Position numbers and translations under genes: made by a program
NCBI GenBank assembly: GCA_036417435.1
Contig: CM070913.1
Coordinates: 4,392,680 to 4,456,679 of the forward strand
DNA: 64,000 nucleotides
Origin: Inia geoffrensis
Taxonomy: Eukaryota > Chordata > Mammalia > Artiodactyla > Iniidae
Direction: 5' to 3'
Part shown: piece after piece, positions 23,154 to 35,660 of the stretch
Layout: every line of letters begins with the position of its first letter
How positions within the stretch are numbered: position 1 is the first letter of the stretch
Notes under the pieces: generated by a model
Databases searched by the model: none
What the model was told of the DNA's origin: nothing
What the model saw: only the letters and a program-made list of their open reading frames with translations

Positions 23154-23489
23154 CTGCAGAGTAATATAAAATATTAATTATCTATATGCAAGTTTACAAA
23201 TTAACACAATTCCATTCCAAAGGAGAAATAGCTCCTAAAAACAACTAAAATAATGTTATATTTCAACTCTATGCTGAAACAATTAACATTCATAATTTGT
23301 ATAATAAAAATGAATATTTTAACTCATATTTTAGTTAGACCTCGAAGTTTTTTTTCCGCATCAATGAACCATGTAAATGGCATTTACTGATGACCTGAAA
23401 ACTACTTCATTTCCTGAAAAATGTTAAATATTACCATTTCTGTGGCCTCTGTTGCACCTCAACTCACACGTACAATATAATAGTTATTG

Positions 23490-23640
23490 CCTTATAAAAA
23501 AATGATGGCCTCCCTATCAGACTAAATGACCTAGAGAGTGAGGACAGTGTTCTTCCAACACCTAACACAAAACAGAGCATATTGAAAATGAAACACTTAA
23601 TAAATGTTGAATGAAAGAATAAATGTACAACTGAGCAAAC
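23490..23640 (+). mobile_element. L2 3'-end fragment
   Basis: Reads 'cacctaacacaaaacagagc' then 'cttaataaatgttgaatgaa', a diverged L2 3' terminus. Confidence 0.55.
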
Positions 23641-23742
23641 AAAACCCCACAAATTTGAGGAGATATTCTTTTTACAAAGCAGGAAAGGAGAAAAACTCAA
23701 AGGTCACTATTCATACATTTATTTAATCACTATTACTAATAT

Positions 23743-23780
23743 TAATTAGTATTACTAATAATAATTAGTAATACTAATTA
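23743..23780. repeat. Perfect 17-bp inverted repeat (AT-rich hairpin)
   Basis: Arms 23743-23759 and 23764-23780 are exact reverse complements with a 4-base AATA spacer. Four more pairs (23737-23740 with 23783-23786) could form beyond a two-base mismatch. The arms are almost all A and T. Confidence 0.9.
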
Positions 23781-24429
23781 GCATTAATTAATTAGTTGGG
23801 AAAGCTGTACAAACTAAAAGAAAAATATAATTATAATAAGAATACTTCACATCGTTTCATGAATTATTTATATTCCTTAAGACCTAAGTTAAGATTTATC
23901 TACACACAGTAAAGAAATGAACTACTTGTCAGTCAGCAAGCAACAAAAACAAACGTAAGTTGTTAAAGCTGAAAGAAGATATGCTGTAGAACAGAGCTAC
24001 TTATTTCTAACATTTCTTTAGGCAATTGTTAAGATCTAAAGAACCTTTAGGTGAAGGGGGAAATCACAATGGAAACTAGAAAATATTGTTAATGAAATGG
24101 TTAATAAAAACTCAACATATCAACATATCATGTGTGGAACACAGCCGAAGTCAGGAAAATGATAAGAGGAAAATATACATGATTAAACTGCATACAACAG
24201 AAAAGGGAGGCTAAAAATATACAAAGGGCTAAATATCCATTTGAAAGCAGGAAAAAGAAACCCAGCCAATAAATCCCGAAGAAAGTACAAGGATGTAAAC
24301 AAATATAAGAGCAAAATTAATGACACAGAAAACAAAAACATACATACCAGTAACAAACAGCAAGAAGGTAAATATTTCTTTAAATATGCCCATTTCGGTA
24401 ATAAGTAAAAACTAGCACTAGAATAAAAC

Positions 24430-26190
24430 TGATAAAAGATGGGCAAGCCTTCTAAACAAAAAACTGTAAAACATTACTGAAAGAAATAAAATGAAGCCTA
24501 AGGAAATAGAAGACACCATGTTCTGAAATTAGAATATACAGTATTGCAAAGATGTGAAGTGTGCATATACTGACTATACGTTCAACACAAACCCAATCAA
24601 AACCTTAACATGTTTTTTGGTGGGAAATGACAAGATATTCCTAATATTTACAGGGAAATGCAAAGGCCAAGAATGACTAGACAAGTGTGAGAAACAACAT
24701 GGAGAGCTGTCTGTACAATATAACAAAACTAAATATTAAAATAGAATAATTAAGACAAGATGGTATCCCACTAAGATGGATGATTATATTAATGTAAAAG
24801 CAGAGAATCCAGAAGTCAGACCACACATCCATGGACAGCAGATTTATGAGAAAGTTGGCACTGCAGACATCTTTTCAATAAACAGTGCTGAGAAAACTAG
24901 ATACCCATGGGCGATGAGAAGAGATAATACCTGGCCTCTACTTCAATCAAAACACGAAAATCTATTCCAAACGACTTATACTTCTAAATGTCAAAGTCAG
25001 GGACTCCCCTGGTGGCACAGTGGTTAAGAATCCACCTGCCAATGCAGGGGACACAGGTTTGAGCCCTGGTCTGGGAAGATCCCACATGCTGCGGAGCAAC
25101 TAAGCCCGTGCGCCACAACTACGGAACCTGCGCTCTAGAGCCGGCGAGCCACAACTACTGAGCCCAGGTGCCACAACTACTGAAGCCTGGGCGCCTAGAG
25201 CCCGTGCTCCGCAACAAGAGAAGCCATCGCAGTGAGAAGTCCACACACCGCGATGAAGAGTAGCCCCCACTCACCGCAACAAAGACCCAACGCAGCCAAA
25301 AATAAATAAATAAATAAATAAAATTTTTTAAAATGTCAAAGTCAAAGCAATAAAACCTAAAAGATAATACAGAAGAATATTTTCATGACTTTTTGGTAGG
25401 AAGAGATTTCTTAAACAAGACTCCTTCCCCCTACGACCACAAATTAAAAAAAAAACTTATTACAGATGAAAAGATTAATAAGGTTGACTTCATTAGAATT
25501 TTTCTTTGAATGATAATATATTGAATTCACTAAGCATCTCTGTTCCACAAAGCACACTAGGAAGGAAAAGATATTCACAACATAAAACTAATAAAGGACT
25601 CCCATCCAGAACACTTGAAGGCCTGCAAACTGTTCAGAAAGGGTAACTCTGAAGAAAAACAGCAAGAGATCCTCACAGGCTTTTCCCAAATGAGAAAGAT
25701 ATCCAAAATCATATGAAAAGGTGTCCAACTTGGCTAGTCTTTACAGAAATGCACAGCAAAACCACAACCACTATGCACAATTTGGAAATGGTAAATTTAA
25801 AAGGTTGGCAATGCCAAGTGTTGGCAAACATGAAGGAATGGGAACTCTTACTCACTGTTGATCTGAGTATAATTTGATACATCACTTTGCAAAATCATTT
25901 GCAGTAAGTACTCAAGTGCAACATACACACTCACTCCAAAATCCAACAAGTCCTCTCCTCAGTACACATGCAGCAGCAACGTGTGCACATGTGAGCCAAA
26001 AGACACGGTCAAGTATGACTCAGAGGTATCAATCCTAACAGGCAACACTTAGAAGCAACCCAAATATCCACCAACAGTAGAATGGATACAAGGCATGCTG
26101 TGTAACCACAAAATGAATGAATTACAGCTGCACACAACAAAATGAAGACTCTCATAATCAGTACTGGGTCAAAAATAAGCACCCACCCAA
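24430..26190 (+). mobile_element. L1 ORF2 fragment, split by a SINE
   Basis: ORF2 text: 'aacacaaacccaatcaaaac', 'tggtatcccactaagatgga' and 'gaaaagattaataaggttga', then the 3' part 'caacccaaatatccaccaac' near 26056. A long CHR SINE sits at 25000-25330. Reading frame broken. Confidence 0.72.
24986..25344 (+). mobile_element. CHR SINE, long form, perfect 14-bp target-site duplication
   Basis: The body is 25000-25330. The direct repeat AAATGTCAAAGTCA lies at 24986-24999 and 25331-25344 without mismatch, so the insertion is fairly young. Inserted into the L1 relic and antisense to ATP9B. Confidence 0.94.
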
Positions 26191-26199
26191 ACACAGCGC

Positions 26200-26765
26200 C
26201 ATCCCACTGAATTTTCTAGGCACCCTTGTTGAAAATCTGTTAACCAGAAATTTAAGGCTTTATTTCTGGACTCTCAATGTTTAATTTATGCCAATTCCAT
26301 ACTGTCCTGATTAATGTTAACTTTGTAGAAAGTTCTGAAATGGAGAAGTGTGGATACGCCAATCTTGTTCACATTTTTAAAAACTGCTTTGGCTATTCTG
26401 AATCTCTTGTATTTCCATATGAATTTTAGAATCAGCTTGTCAATTTCTGCAAAGAAGTCAGCTGGGATGTTAAGAGGGCCAGCACTGAACCTGTAGATCA
26501 GTTTGGGAGTACTGCCGTTTCAACATACAAATACTTCCAATCCATGAATATCGGACGTCACTCTGTTTATCCAGGTCTTCTTTACTGTGTTTTAACAATG
26601 TTTTGTAGTTTTCAAAGTCCAAGTTTTGTTCTTTTGTTAAGTTTATTCTTAACCATGATTTTATTTATAAGTATTTTATTCCTTTGACACTATCATACAT
26701 GGAATTTTTTTCTTAATTTTAGACCATTACCCTTTATTCCCTTATCCTGTTTTATTTTCTATGAG
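26200..26765 (-). mobile_element. Antisense L1 ORF2 fragment (middle part)
   Basis: Reads 'atttctggactctcaatg', 'tttggctattctgaatctc', 'ttttagaatcagcttgtcaa' and 'tttctgcaaagaagtcagc', the standard reverse complement of L1 ORF2. Confidence 0.85.
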
Positions 26766-26879
26766 GCATTAATAAACTAGAAACTTCAAAATAATTATTG
26801 GATACTTTTTATTTTTCCCTCCTCTCAAGACTGAGCAATATACGAGCAGGGACCTGTGTTTTCTTAATATGAAATTACT

Positions 26880-27960
26880 ATGGTATACTGTACAGCAGTT
26901 TCTTTGACCATGACCCGTTCAGGATATCTGAACTGCTTCTGATTTTTGGCTATCATGAATAATGCAGGTATAAACATTCATGTTCAAGCTTTTGTGCCAA
27001 TCTAAATTAATATTTACCTGTGATAAAGGTCCAAACGTTCAACTTCTGGCTCACGTGATAGTTGTATACTCAGTTTTTTAACAGACTGTCTAATGATTTT
27101 CCAGAATAGCTGTAACATTTGATATCCCCACATGAATTGTATGTGATCCACTGTCTTCACGTCACGGCCAGCATTTGTGCTGTCATCATTTTTCATTGTA
27201 GCCATTCTGCTATATGTGTAGTGATATTTCACTGTATTTTCATTTGCATTTCCAGATAACTAATGATGTTGAATAACGTTTCATATGCTTATTTTCTATC
27301 TGTATGTCTTCTCTGGCTAAATGTTTATTTTATTTTTTTTTTGCCCATTTTCTAATTTGATTTTTTTTTTTACTGTTGAGTATTAAGAGTTTTTACATAT
27401 TCTAGATACGAATCTTTGTGGATATATGGTTTACAAATATTTTCTCCCAGTCCGTTTTTCCACCATATTCACATGTCCTTTCACAAAGCACAAATTTTTC
27501 ATTTTAATGATGCAATCGATCAATTTCACCCTTATATGCATATTGTGCTTTTGGTGTCAAGTCTAAAAACTATTTTCCTACCCTAGATTCTGAATATTTT
27601 CTCCTGTTTTATTCTAAAAGTTTTACAGTTTTACATTATATATTTAAGTCCCTGGTCCACTTCGATTTAATATCTATATAAGGTGTGACATTTGGATTAT
27701 GGTTCATTTTTTACCCATGGGTGTCTACTAGTTCCAGCCTTGTTTTGTTGAAAGGCTATCCATCCTCCATTTTAGTTGCTTTTGCACTTTGTCAAAAATC
27801 ACTTGAGCATATTTGGGTGGGTCTATTTCTGGGTTCTCCATTGATGTTTCATTATCTTTGTTTCTACCCTTCTTCTGCCCTATGTTAATTAATATAGTAG
27901 GAAGTATGCCTTAACATTAGGAGAGTGACTCTTTTCACTTTATTCTCCTCGTCAAGGCTG
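26880..27960 (-). mobile_element. Second antisense L1 fragment (3' end to mid ORF2)
   Basis: Starts with 'tttttggctatcatgaataa' and continues with 'acagactgtctaatgattttc', 'gttgaataacgtttcatatg', 'acatattctagatacgaatc' and 'tgcactttgtcaaaaatcac'. It restarts at the L1 3' end, so it is a separate copy from the fragment to its left. Confidence 0.82.
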
Positions 27961-28549
27961 TTTTTGCCATGTTAGGGCCTGTGCCTTGCCAAATTAGTGT
28001 TAGAAAAATCTTATTGTGTCTTTAAAACCAAAACAAATGAAGAAAAAACCTTGCTGAGATTTTGATACATACATCTGTGTAAGAATTCAGTTACTGTTCA
28101 GGTTTCCTTATTAAGCTGGGAGATAATCTTTGGAATTTCTTGCTTCACCTTGCATGCATAAAGGATCATCTGACCTTGACTCTGAACGGTCCTACCCTCC
28201 CAATTTCCAGATACATGTCAAACACATACTTCTCCTAGGCTAAATTTGAAACTGGAGAACTAGGAGTTTAAACCTAGACGCAGTGAACACTGAAGCCCGC
28301 ATCATCCTCTTTCCACTTTCTGTCCCAGGCTTCTGCTCTCCCATGTTCTACGGCTACTGACATCTATAACACTGAGCCAAAGCTGATTAACATTATTCCT
28401 TTAAATACCCATAAAATGAATATCGATGTACTAATTTTAATTCCATGTTAAGATAAAAAATTACAACTATCCTATAACATAAAATCCACCATGGAAATAT
28501 CCAAACATTACTTTATAAATAGGCATATGGTCAAATAAAAGAGAAATAT
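27961..28549. other. Intron segment, nothing recognised
   Basis: No gene. The first hundred bases may be the diverged tail of the antisense L1. Confidence 0.45.
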
Positions 28550-28754
28550 GGGCTTCCCTGGTGGCACAGTGGTTGGGAGTCCGCCTGTCGATGCAGGGCA
28601 CGCAGGTTCGTGACCCGGTCCGGGAAGATCCCACATGCCGCGGAGCGGCTGAGCCCGTGAGCCATGGCCGCTGAGCCTGCGCGTCCGGAGCCTGTGCTCC
28701 GCAACGGGAGAGGCCACAACAGTGAGAGGCCCACATACCGCAAAAAAAAAAAAA
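28550..28754 (+). mobile_element. CHR SINE, short poly(A) form
   Basis: About 205 bp: standard head with A box TGGCACAGTGG, the 'gcggagcggctgagcccgtg' block, 'gagaggcccacataccgc' and a pure A tail. Antisense to ATP9B. No clear duplication could be read at the flanks. Confidence 0.93.
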
Positions 28755-30060
28755 GTAGAAGGACAGAGCCATTTGCTACCAGATCTCTGCTATTTCCTTA
28801 TGATGATTATATCAACTGGCAAGAAAAAAAACCTTTTATCACTACAAAAATCACAAAATTGGTTTGACAAATACCATGCATCTACTACTAAAAATTTATC
28901 ATTTCCCAGTAGTTACTGGAAACTATGTTATCAAGCTTCAGAATACTCAATGTTCTCCAGGGAAGTAAAATATATGAAAAAATTTTATATGAAAATGAAA
29001 GTACAATTGGCAATATAAAAAACTAAATCAGGTAAGTGGTGCCACCCCTATTTTTTAGTATGCAGCAGTGCTTCCTTAAGGCTAGTGAAAACATTTTAGA
29101 ATTCTTCCCTCTAGCTCTGCTACCAAATTTCAGAGTAGCACAGGATACCACACACATGCTCACATATATGTAACACTGGTGCATCATCCACAACGTGCTA
29201 TCCACTGGACACTGAAATAACAAACAAACACAAAGAGGTGCAGCTCCACATCAAACGGAAGCCTTTACCTGGATGTCTACAGAGGCCTATGTCACTCACC
29301 AATCTTTCTTACTGATGGAGAAGACACCTGTGAGGCCAGAGAGACACTGAAGAGGAAGACCCAGACACAGATGTAGATCTCTCTTTCACATCTACCTGTA
29401 TGACCAATGAGATGGCCAAGAAGGGAGCACCTGTTACTCAGTAAAACTGGGAGGACTGAGGGAAAACAGGAAGGTGAGTGTACTGCTACATCAAACTAAA
29501 CAGCAAAGGTAAGGGATAAAAAGGGTAAAAAGGAAAGTTAAGGAGGAAATAAGAGATGAAAGAATGAAAAGGCCAAACAGTAGTCATTTGATTCACAAAG
29601 GGAGATTCTATCATAACCTTCAACACAACAAACACAAGACATCCTCCTAAAAGTCAAGAGGAAAACAAAAAGTGATGGGGCATCACTCTGGAGTCTAGGT
29701 CTCGGAGACTGTGCAACCCTTCTGCTGACACTCACACTCTCTCTTTACCCCTCCTGCTGGCAGGCCGGTGGTGGGCTGCCCGGTGGAGAGGCCCATGTGT
29801 CTAGGAATGAGCGTGGCCTCAGGCCTAAAGCTCGTAGAACTGAGGCCCTGAGTCCAAAGAGGCACCAAGTCCTGCCAACAACCCCAAGAGTGAGACTGGC
29901 ATCAGCTCCACCCCCATGGAACTTGGAGGTGATGGCTACTGGGCTGGCATCTTGACACAACTTGACTGAGAGCCTTAAGGGGGACCCAAAGCCAGGAGAT
30001 GCAGCTAGGCTGCATCCAGATTCCTGACCTCAGAAACTTGAGAAAATAAAGGTTGCTGTT
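28755..30060. other. Intron segment; possible old repeat near its right end
   Basis: No gene recognised. The stretch 29950-30060, with 'cattccagattcctgacctc'-like text and 'cttgagaaaataaaggttg', resembles the 3' end of an old LTR or LINE repeat, but I cannot assign a family. Confidence 0.4.
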
Positions 30061-30300
30061 TCTTAAAAATTGCATCAAAATTTATATGACTAACATATGG
30101 CTCAGCCATCCCTCTTGTCAGCATTTATCCCATAGAGTCCTGCAAGGATGTATGTACCGGAATGTTCATTATAGCACTTCTCACAGCAGAAAAGAGAAAC
30201 CATCCAAAATCTAATAATGGATCAAAAGTTAGTAACTTACAGTATCCATATAACTGAATACTACGTAAATAAGTTGCAAATCAGTATGTTTAATTTTCTC
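30061..30300 (+). mobile_element. L1 3' ORF2 fragment
   Basis: Reads 'gctcagccatccctcttg', 'ggaatgttcattatagcac' and 'gaatactacgtaaataag', diverged from the L1 ORF2 C-terminal region. Confidence 0.55.
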
Positions 30301-30778
30301 CTTTCCATAAAATCCGACAAACACAGCCCGAAGCATTCTCTGTGTACAGATTTTTACTGCAATGAGGTGAAGACCGCTTTCCTCCTGAGGAGGAAGGCTC
30401 TCACTCAACCTCCCCACGGGCGGCTCAGGCTGGGTATGTTCCCATGGGTCCCCATGTGGCTATCGGCTGGTACCAGGGGCTCACACTCCTCTGTAAGAGG
30501 CCTTATGAAAACCTCTCATTCTATATTTTTAAAAATGTTGTTCTAGAGCCTTAAAAAAGGAAAAACAAAAAGACTATGCCCTCAGTCACTGTTACTCAGG
30601 AAGGCTGTGCGGGCAGAAACGCTTCTCCGTAAAAGCAGAAAGCCCAGGCCTCCAGACTCCGGGCCAGTAGCGGCCTGCCAACAGCCACCTCTGACCACTG
30701 TGGGGTTTTTAAAAGGGCTTCTTCCTACATTGACCTAAGCTTTTTCTTTCTAATCCTCTTTTGTTTCCATTTACCTTT

Positions 30779-31026
30779 CCCTCGTTAAGTTGGTTTGTTT
30801 GTTTGTTTGTTTGGGTTTTTTTGCGGTACGCGGGCCTCTCACTGTTGTGGCCTCTCCCGTTGCGGAGCACAGGCTCCGGACACGCAGGCTCAGCGGCCAC
30901 GGCTCACGGGCCCAGCCGCTCTGTGGCATGTGGGATCCTCCCGGACCGGGGCACGAACCCGTGTCCCCTGCATCGGCAGGCGGACTCCCAACCACTGCGC
31001 CACCAGCGAAGCCCCCTCGTTAAGTT
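30779..31026 (-). mobile_element. CHR SINE, short form, perfect 13-bp target-site duplication
   Basis: The body is about 30792-31013, sense to ATP9B, with a tail of GTTT repeats instead of pure T. CCCTCGTTAAGTT occurs at 30779-30791 and 31014-31026. It is 0.4 kb upstream of where the transcript's exon D donor region ends, inside intron D-E. Confidence 0.94.
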
Positions 31027-31418
31027 TTTAAGCCATAAGAATTAATATCCAATAATTGCATATATCTGTCTGTAAAAAGAAGCTCTAGAAACTAAAACAT
31101 ATTCCATTATAAATAGGTTCTAACTAATATAATTCTTTGGTCAAAAGATATAATTCTGATAATGCAACAATAAACAGTTAACGTGTCTTATTTTAGACAA
31201 AATATGACTACCTACATACACACACTGAAATGTACTCTAGCAAAACAGACTATACAAAAACCTGTATTTTTTTCTTCACATATATCAAGCCTTACACAAA
31301 GATGTTAAGATTTAAAATACATGTCTCAATTTCCTTCAGATTCAAAAGTTACTTGCAATCAGGCTAAATGTTCATAACTGGCATATACATGTCTAAAAGA
31401 TATTAAAAATGCATCAAC

Positions 31419-31477
31419 CTTTTCCACTATGATGAGGTCTCCAACTTGTATGTCTGAACTCTTAACTTGCACTTTAC
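31419..31477 (-). CDS. ATP9B: ATP9B exon D: short actuator-domain exon
   Basis: A 59-bp exon. The first two bases complete Gly with the last G of exon C, and 19 codons follow: KVQVKSSDIQVGDLIIVEK, ending in phase 0. The GDLI segment belongs to the beta-sheet core of the P-type ATPase actuator domain, which removes phosphate from the catalytic Asp during the transport cycle. The acceptor has a good pyrimidine tract ending ttttttttaag. The donor AAG|gttgat is weak, departing from gtragt at several positions. It lies alone between introns of about 16.9 and 8.3 kb. Losing this exon alone would shift the frame; losing it together with exon E (111 bp) would not. Confidence 0.95.
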
Positions 31478-33219
31478 CTTAAAAAAAAGAAGAAGTATAA
31501 TCAACTCAAGAAAATAATAGCACATCAGAGTTAAACTTTCAGTTGATAAATAATACTTTAGAAATAACTTTGGGAGAAAAAAGTTACACTTTAGAAATTT
31601 ATCTATACTTATACTTTCAAAATAAATTTATTTCAGATAGACACAGTCACTGAAAATTTACTTGTCCTAGTGAACTCCCAAATACAATTAGCTATCCCCC
31701 AATAAAAGACGTGAGAGAGTGGGGAAGAGGATTCCATCTGGAAAGTTCTTCCCACATCTGCCATTATTTCAGGTCTGAGTCAAGTTACGGATGATCAGAA
31801 ATATCACTAAATAAAATAATTTGATGACTGAAGCTGAGTAACATGGAGATGTAAAATCCTTACATTAATGTCGTGGAGGCACTGATTGGCACATAACTGA
31901 CAGAAAAAAGAAACGAAGAAAATTACATGTAAAATCACCTCCACTAGTAGCTTTATAGACACAGGTCAGGACTGAAAACTAAGGTCTAGAGATTTACACA
32001 AAAAGTGATGCTTCCACATGGTATACTGTATAAATTCTTAAACTGTCTCTCTAGTATCTAGTGCACTGTAATCATTTACAAAATCTAACACACAACATCT
32101 ACATCATGTTAGTGCCACCGAGAGGAGGGGAGAAGCTGGCGTGGGCGATGGGAGACACCGCCCTGAAGCGGCGACAAGACTTGGTTCAGTTCTCGCTCCC
32201 TGTGTCTCCTCCCTCCCTGCCTCCCTTCGCCCCTCTGTTTCTCTCCCTCCTTCCCTCTCTCTCCACCTCCCTATCTTGGTCTCCCTCCCTCTGTCCATCT
32301 CCCTTTTGAAACCAGCAACAGCCTTATGGATCTGCCTTTACATTTTTGTAACTACTGTTTTGACACGGGAAAAGGTCCACTTCTTTTACATTCAGTTTAT
32401 TCTGAAAGCTAACAGAACAAGAGCTAAGTTCATATTACATTATCAAATACTAACATTACCAGTCATTACACTGACTTTTAGACGAATTCAACTTATTATA
32501 AAGCCTTATTTCCTAAATACCTCTTAAAGCAGCTGAGTTTCAATAGAACCATACCAGTTCCTAACGATTTGTTTTGAGGGTATCAGAAAGTTTTGTAAAT
32601 ATTATATTTTTGCTGTTATATTTTTCCATGTTCCTCAATTATACAATAAATACATAAGGGCTGGAGTAACTTTTCAGGGGGGAGATGAAGCTACGTTTTA
32701 TTCATATTATAAAATAGCAAAGTTCTTTAGAATTGCATGGGAAGCAAATCTTAACGATATTTTCATAAGTGATAAGTATACATCAATTAGTAGCCAAAAA
32801 ACATACTTGCAAAAGAATGCCTACTTTAAATCTTTTTTTTCAGTTGGTCACTTCAAGCTTCAGGTCTGTACTCCCACTATTATGTTTTTTATAGCTAAGC
32901 ATCAGGCAGTAAAGACATATTACTTATCTCATACTCCCTGGGTATTAACTCAGCAGAATTCCTGTCTTACCATTTAATTTTATTTTCTCTCCTACTCTCC
33001 AATCCACTTTTCCTTCCTTCTGCTTTTTTACATTTTAATAGACACGTTTAAAAAAGAGAGAAAAAGAAATGGCTGCAGTCATAAGATGTAGTAAATGTAA
33101 ATAATTTAAAACTATTTTGAAACAAAGAAAACGCATCCTTTTTTGACTCCTTAATCAAGACCTTACATTTCTGAGAGATTTATTATTCTCTCACATGCTA
33201 ATAGACACAATTTATATTT
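31478..33219. other. Intron segment upstream of exon D, with a CT-rich tract
   Basis: Part of the 16.9-kb intron C-D. Repeat-poor, apart from a CCCT/CTCC-rich pyrimidine tract at 32190-32305. The open frames over that tract are low-complexity products. Confidence 0.5.
32190..32305. repeat. Pyrimidine (CCCT/CTCC)n low-complexity tract
   Basis: Almost pure C and T on the plus strand, so a long polypurine run in the ATP9B transcript. It could form triplex DNA; it is also a candidate splice-regulator binding tract. Confidence 0.8.
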
Positions 33220-33462
33220 AATAGCCTTTAATTTTTTTTGTTTTTTTTTTTTGTGGTACGCGGGCCTCTCACTGTTGTGGCCTCTCCCGTTGCGGAACAC
33301 AGGCTCCGGACGCGCAGGCTCAGCGGCCACGGCTCACGGGCCCAGCCGCTCCGCGGCACGTGGGATCTTCCCGGACCGGGGCACGAACCCGTGTCCCCCG
33401 CATCGGCAGGTGGACTCCCAACCACTGCGCCACCAGGGAAGCCCCAATAGCCTTTAATTTTT
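33220..33462 (-). mobile_element. CHR SINE, short form, perfect 17-bp target-site duplication
   Basis: The body is about 33237-33445. AATAGCCTTTAATTTTT flanks it at 33220-33236 and 33446-33462 with no mismatch, and the body is close to the consensus. One of the youngest insertions in the window, sense to ATP9B. Confidence 0.95.
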
Positions 33463-35660
33463 AAGGCATTAAATGTGATCACTATTCATTTCTATGGAAC
33501 TTACTAGCAATTACATATTTAAGTAAAACAGTTTATGGTAAAATGCACTGTTGAAAGTTCTCAACTCTTACACAATATTACAACATGAACAAAATACGAG
33601 AAGGCTAAACACAGCACACTGTCAAATCAGTATGATAATCTGCCTCACTTATCTGTTCAAAGTACACATGTCTAAATTTTGAAGAACTGGTCAAATTGTT
33701 CAACAGTTCTGAATTCTCTAATAATTCTGATCTTGTGTTCAGGGTACTGCCTGCACTTCCTTTACAGCCTTTGTCACATGAACTCATGGACTTCTTCTCT
33801 GTTCTCTTTCCCAAAGAACAGCGAAGGCATCAGACAGAAAAGATGGAGGAAAGCCACCCACTCCCCATGCACCTGTCCAGCACTGACAGCCCAGCATCAT
33901 GACCTTCCACAGCCTAATCTGCAGAGTCCACGCCTCCACTAATGGTTTGATTTCTGGCCACCCTTTGTGAGCTGAACTGATAGCTGATCCTAGCTAGCAA
34001 CATACTAATATCAGAGTTGGAAGAGACTGGTAACAAGAGATATTCCTTAAGTTTTACACGTCACAGCACATAGAAGACACACAACGGCCACCTGCTCTCA
34101 CAAACCAACGGAACCATCAACAACACAAAGTGTTTATTGAATGGGCATTTAAAATTTAGTAACTTCAGAGCTACACTTGATAGAAGCAAGTTCTAAATAT
34201 AGTAACAAAGATACTTCAATGTGTACACCAGTATTTAAACCTAATGACAGTTTTCCTTAAAAATATCCTACTGCATTTACTGTCAAGTACGTACTCAGGA
34301 AGTCGTACCTTACCAGCCTTTTTCTTTTGATGAAACAGTGAATAGTGACTATTACCAAGTAAGGTAACAGCAGTCCTTTCCTCTCTCTAAAACTACTGCA
34401 GGTAAATCCTTCCATTAAATCCTTCTTCTAGCAATAAGCGTTCCCTGCCACTATGCCTCAAAAGTATGGTGGCTTATGTGCGCCTTCTCACGGGAGCCAA
34501 GCATTTAGCTCACTTGCCCCATGAACCAAGTTTTATTGGCTCCTCCGAAGGGAGATCAAAAATCACTCCAAGAACCACTCTTCTTCCTGCAGAGTGTCTA
34601 ACCACGTGCCCTGTCTACCACTCTCATTGCCACTCGCCAGCATCACCTGTAGAAACAAGACACAACTAAATGGTCGCCACTGTTGTTATTTTCCGAATTC
34701 AGCATAATTCCAAACGAACTAGTTGAAAAATTAAGGATTATGTTCATCCTCACCCCAAACCCTCCATTACTGGACAATTACTTAGAAGATAATCAAATTT
34801 GCAGCACGTATACACATTCTTCACAGCTGATCTCAAATTAACTTTCTGGCTTTACCTACTGTCTGTTTCCCTTTGCTCCTGCTCTTAGTCTGGCACCTTA
34901 TCTGACAACCGTGTGAGGCCCTTGCTTATTCTTACAGGTTCTCTGCACTTGCTGCTCCTTTTGACTGAAATCCCTCCCTCCCCAGACCTCCTTAATTGCA
35001 CAGCAAATATAACCCCATGAAGCCTTCTGTAACCTGTATAAGCATCAGCAGGATTTTATACACACTGCTACACAATGTGCTTAAAATGCTATAATGCTAT
35101 AAATATTCAAACACCTGAGTGTCTACCAAATTTTAGATCCTGTGCACTTTTAGGACATTTAGCTTGTTCTTCGCAAATGCATATCCAAACTTAACCCATT
35201 TTAAAAGAACAGAAGGAGCTGATAACCATTCTACTCCTAATCAGTTAAAATGGGCCAAATGCTGGAATGGATTAAAGAGAGCATAACCATAAAAACCACA
35301 TCTAACTAGACACAGACATCACCAAATAAGGATGAAAAGGTATTAATTACTTACTTCCCAACAAAACACACACAAGGAGATAAGAGTGACAGATAATTAA
35401 GCAACTTTTTAAAAAAGCACTTGATCGCATATAAGGAGCCCTCTAGAAGGTCACTTCGGATTAACAGGTATTGCTTCCTGGGCAGACCACCACCCATGAA
35501 ATCGGCAGGTTATTGGGCTTGTCTTATTTGGGTGGGAATGGCATTCTCCCCCAACTCTCTCACCATTTTAAGTGGGTGTGGAGGTAGGAGCCTAACTTAA
35601 AACAGATTATGAAGCAAAGTGGGTAGTTGGGAAATAAGTTTTATACTATACTATATTATA
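33463..35660. other. Intron segment; possible L2 relic
   Basis: No gene recognised. The part 34850-35040, with 'gaagccttctgtaacctg' and 'ctgctccttttgactgaaat', resembles an L2 fragment in plus orientation, with low certainty. Confidence 0.4.
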
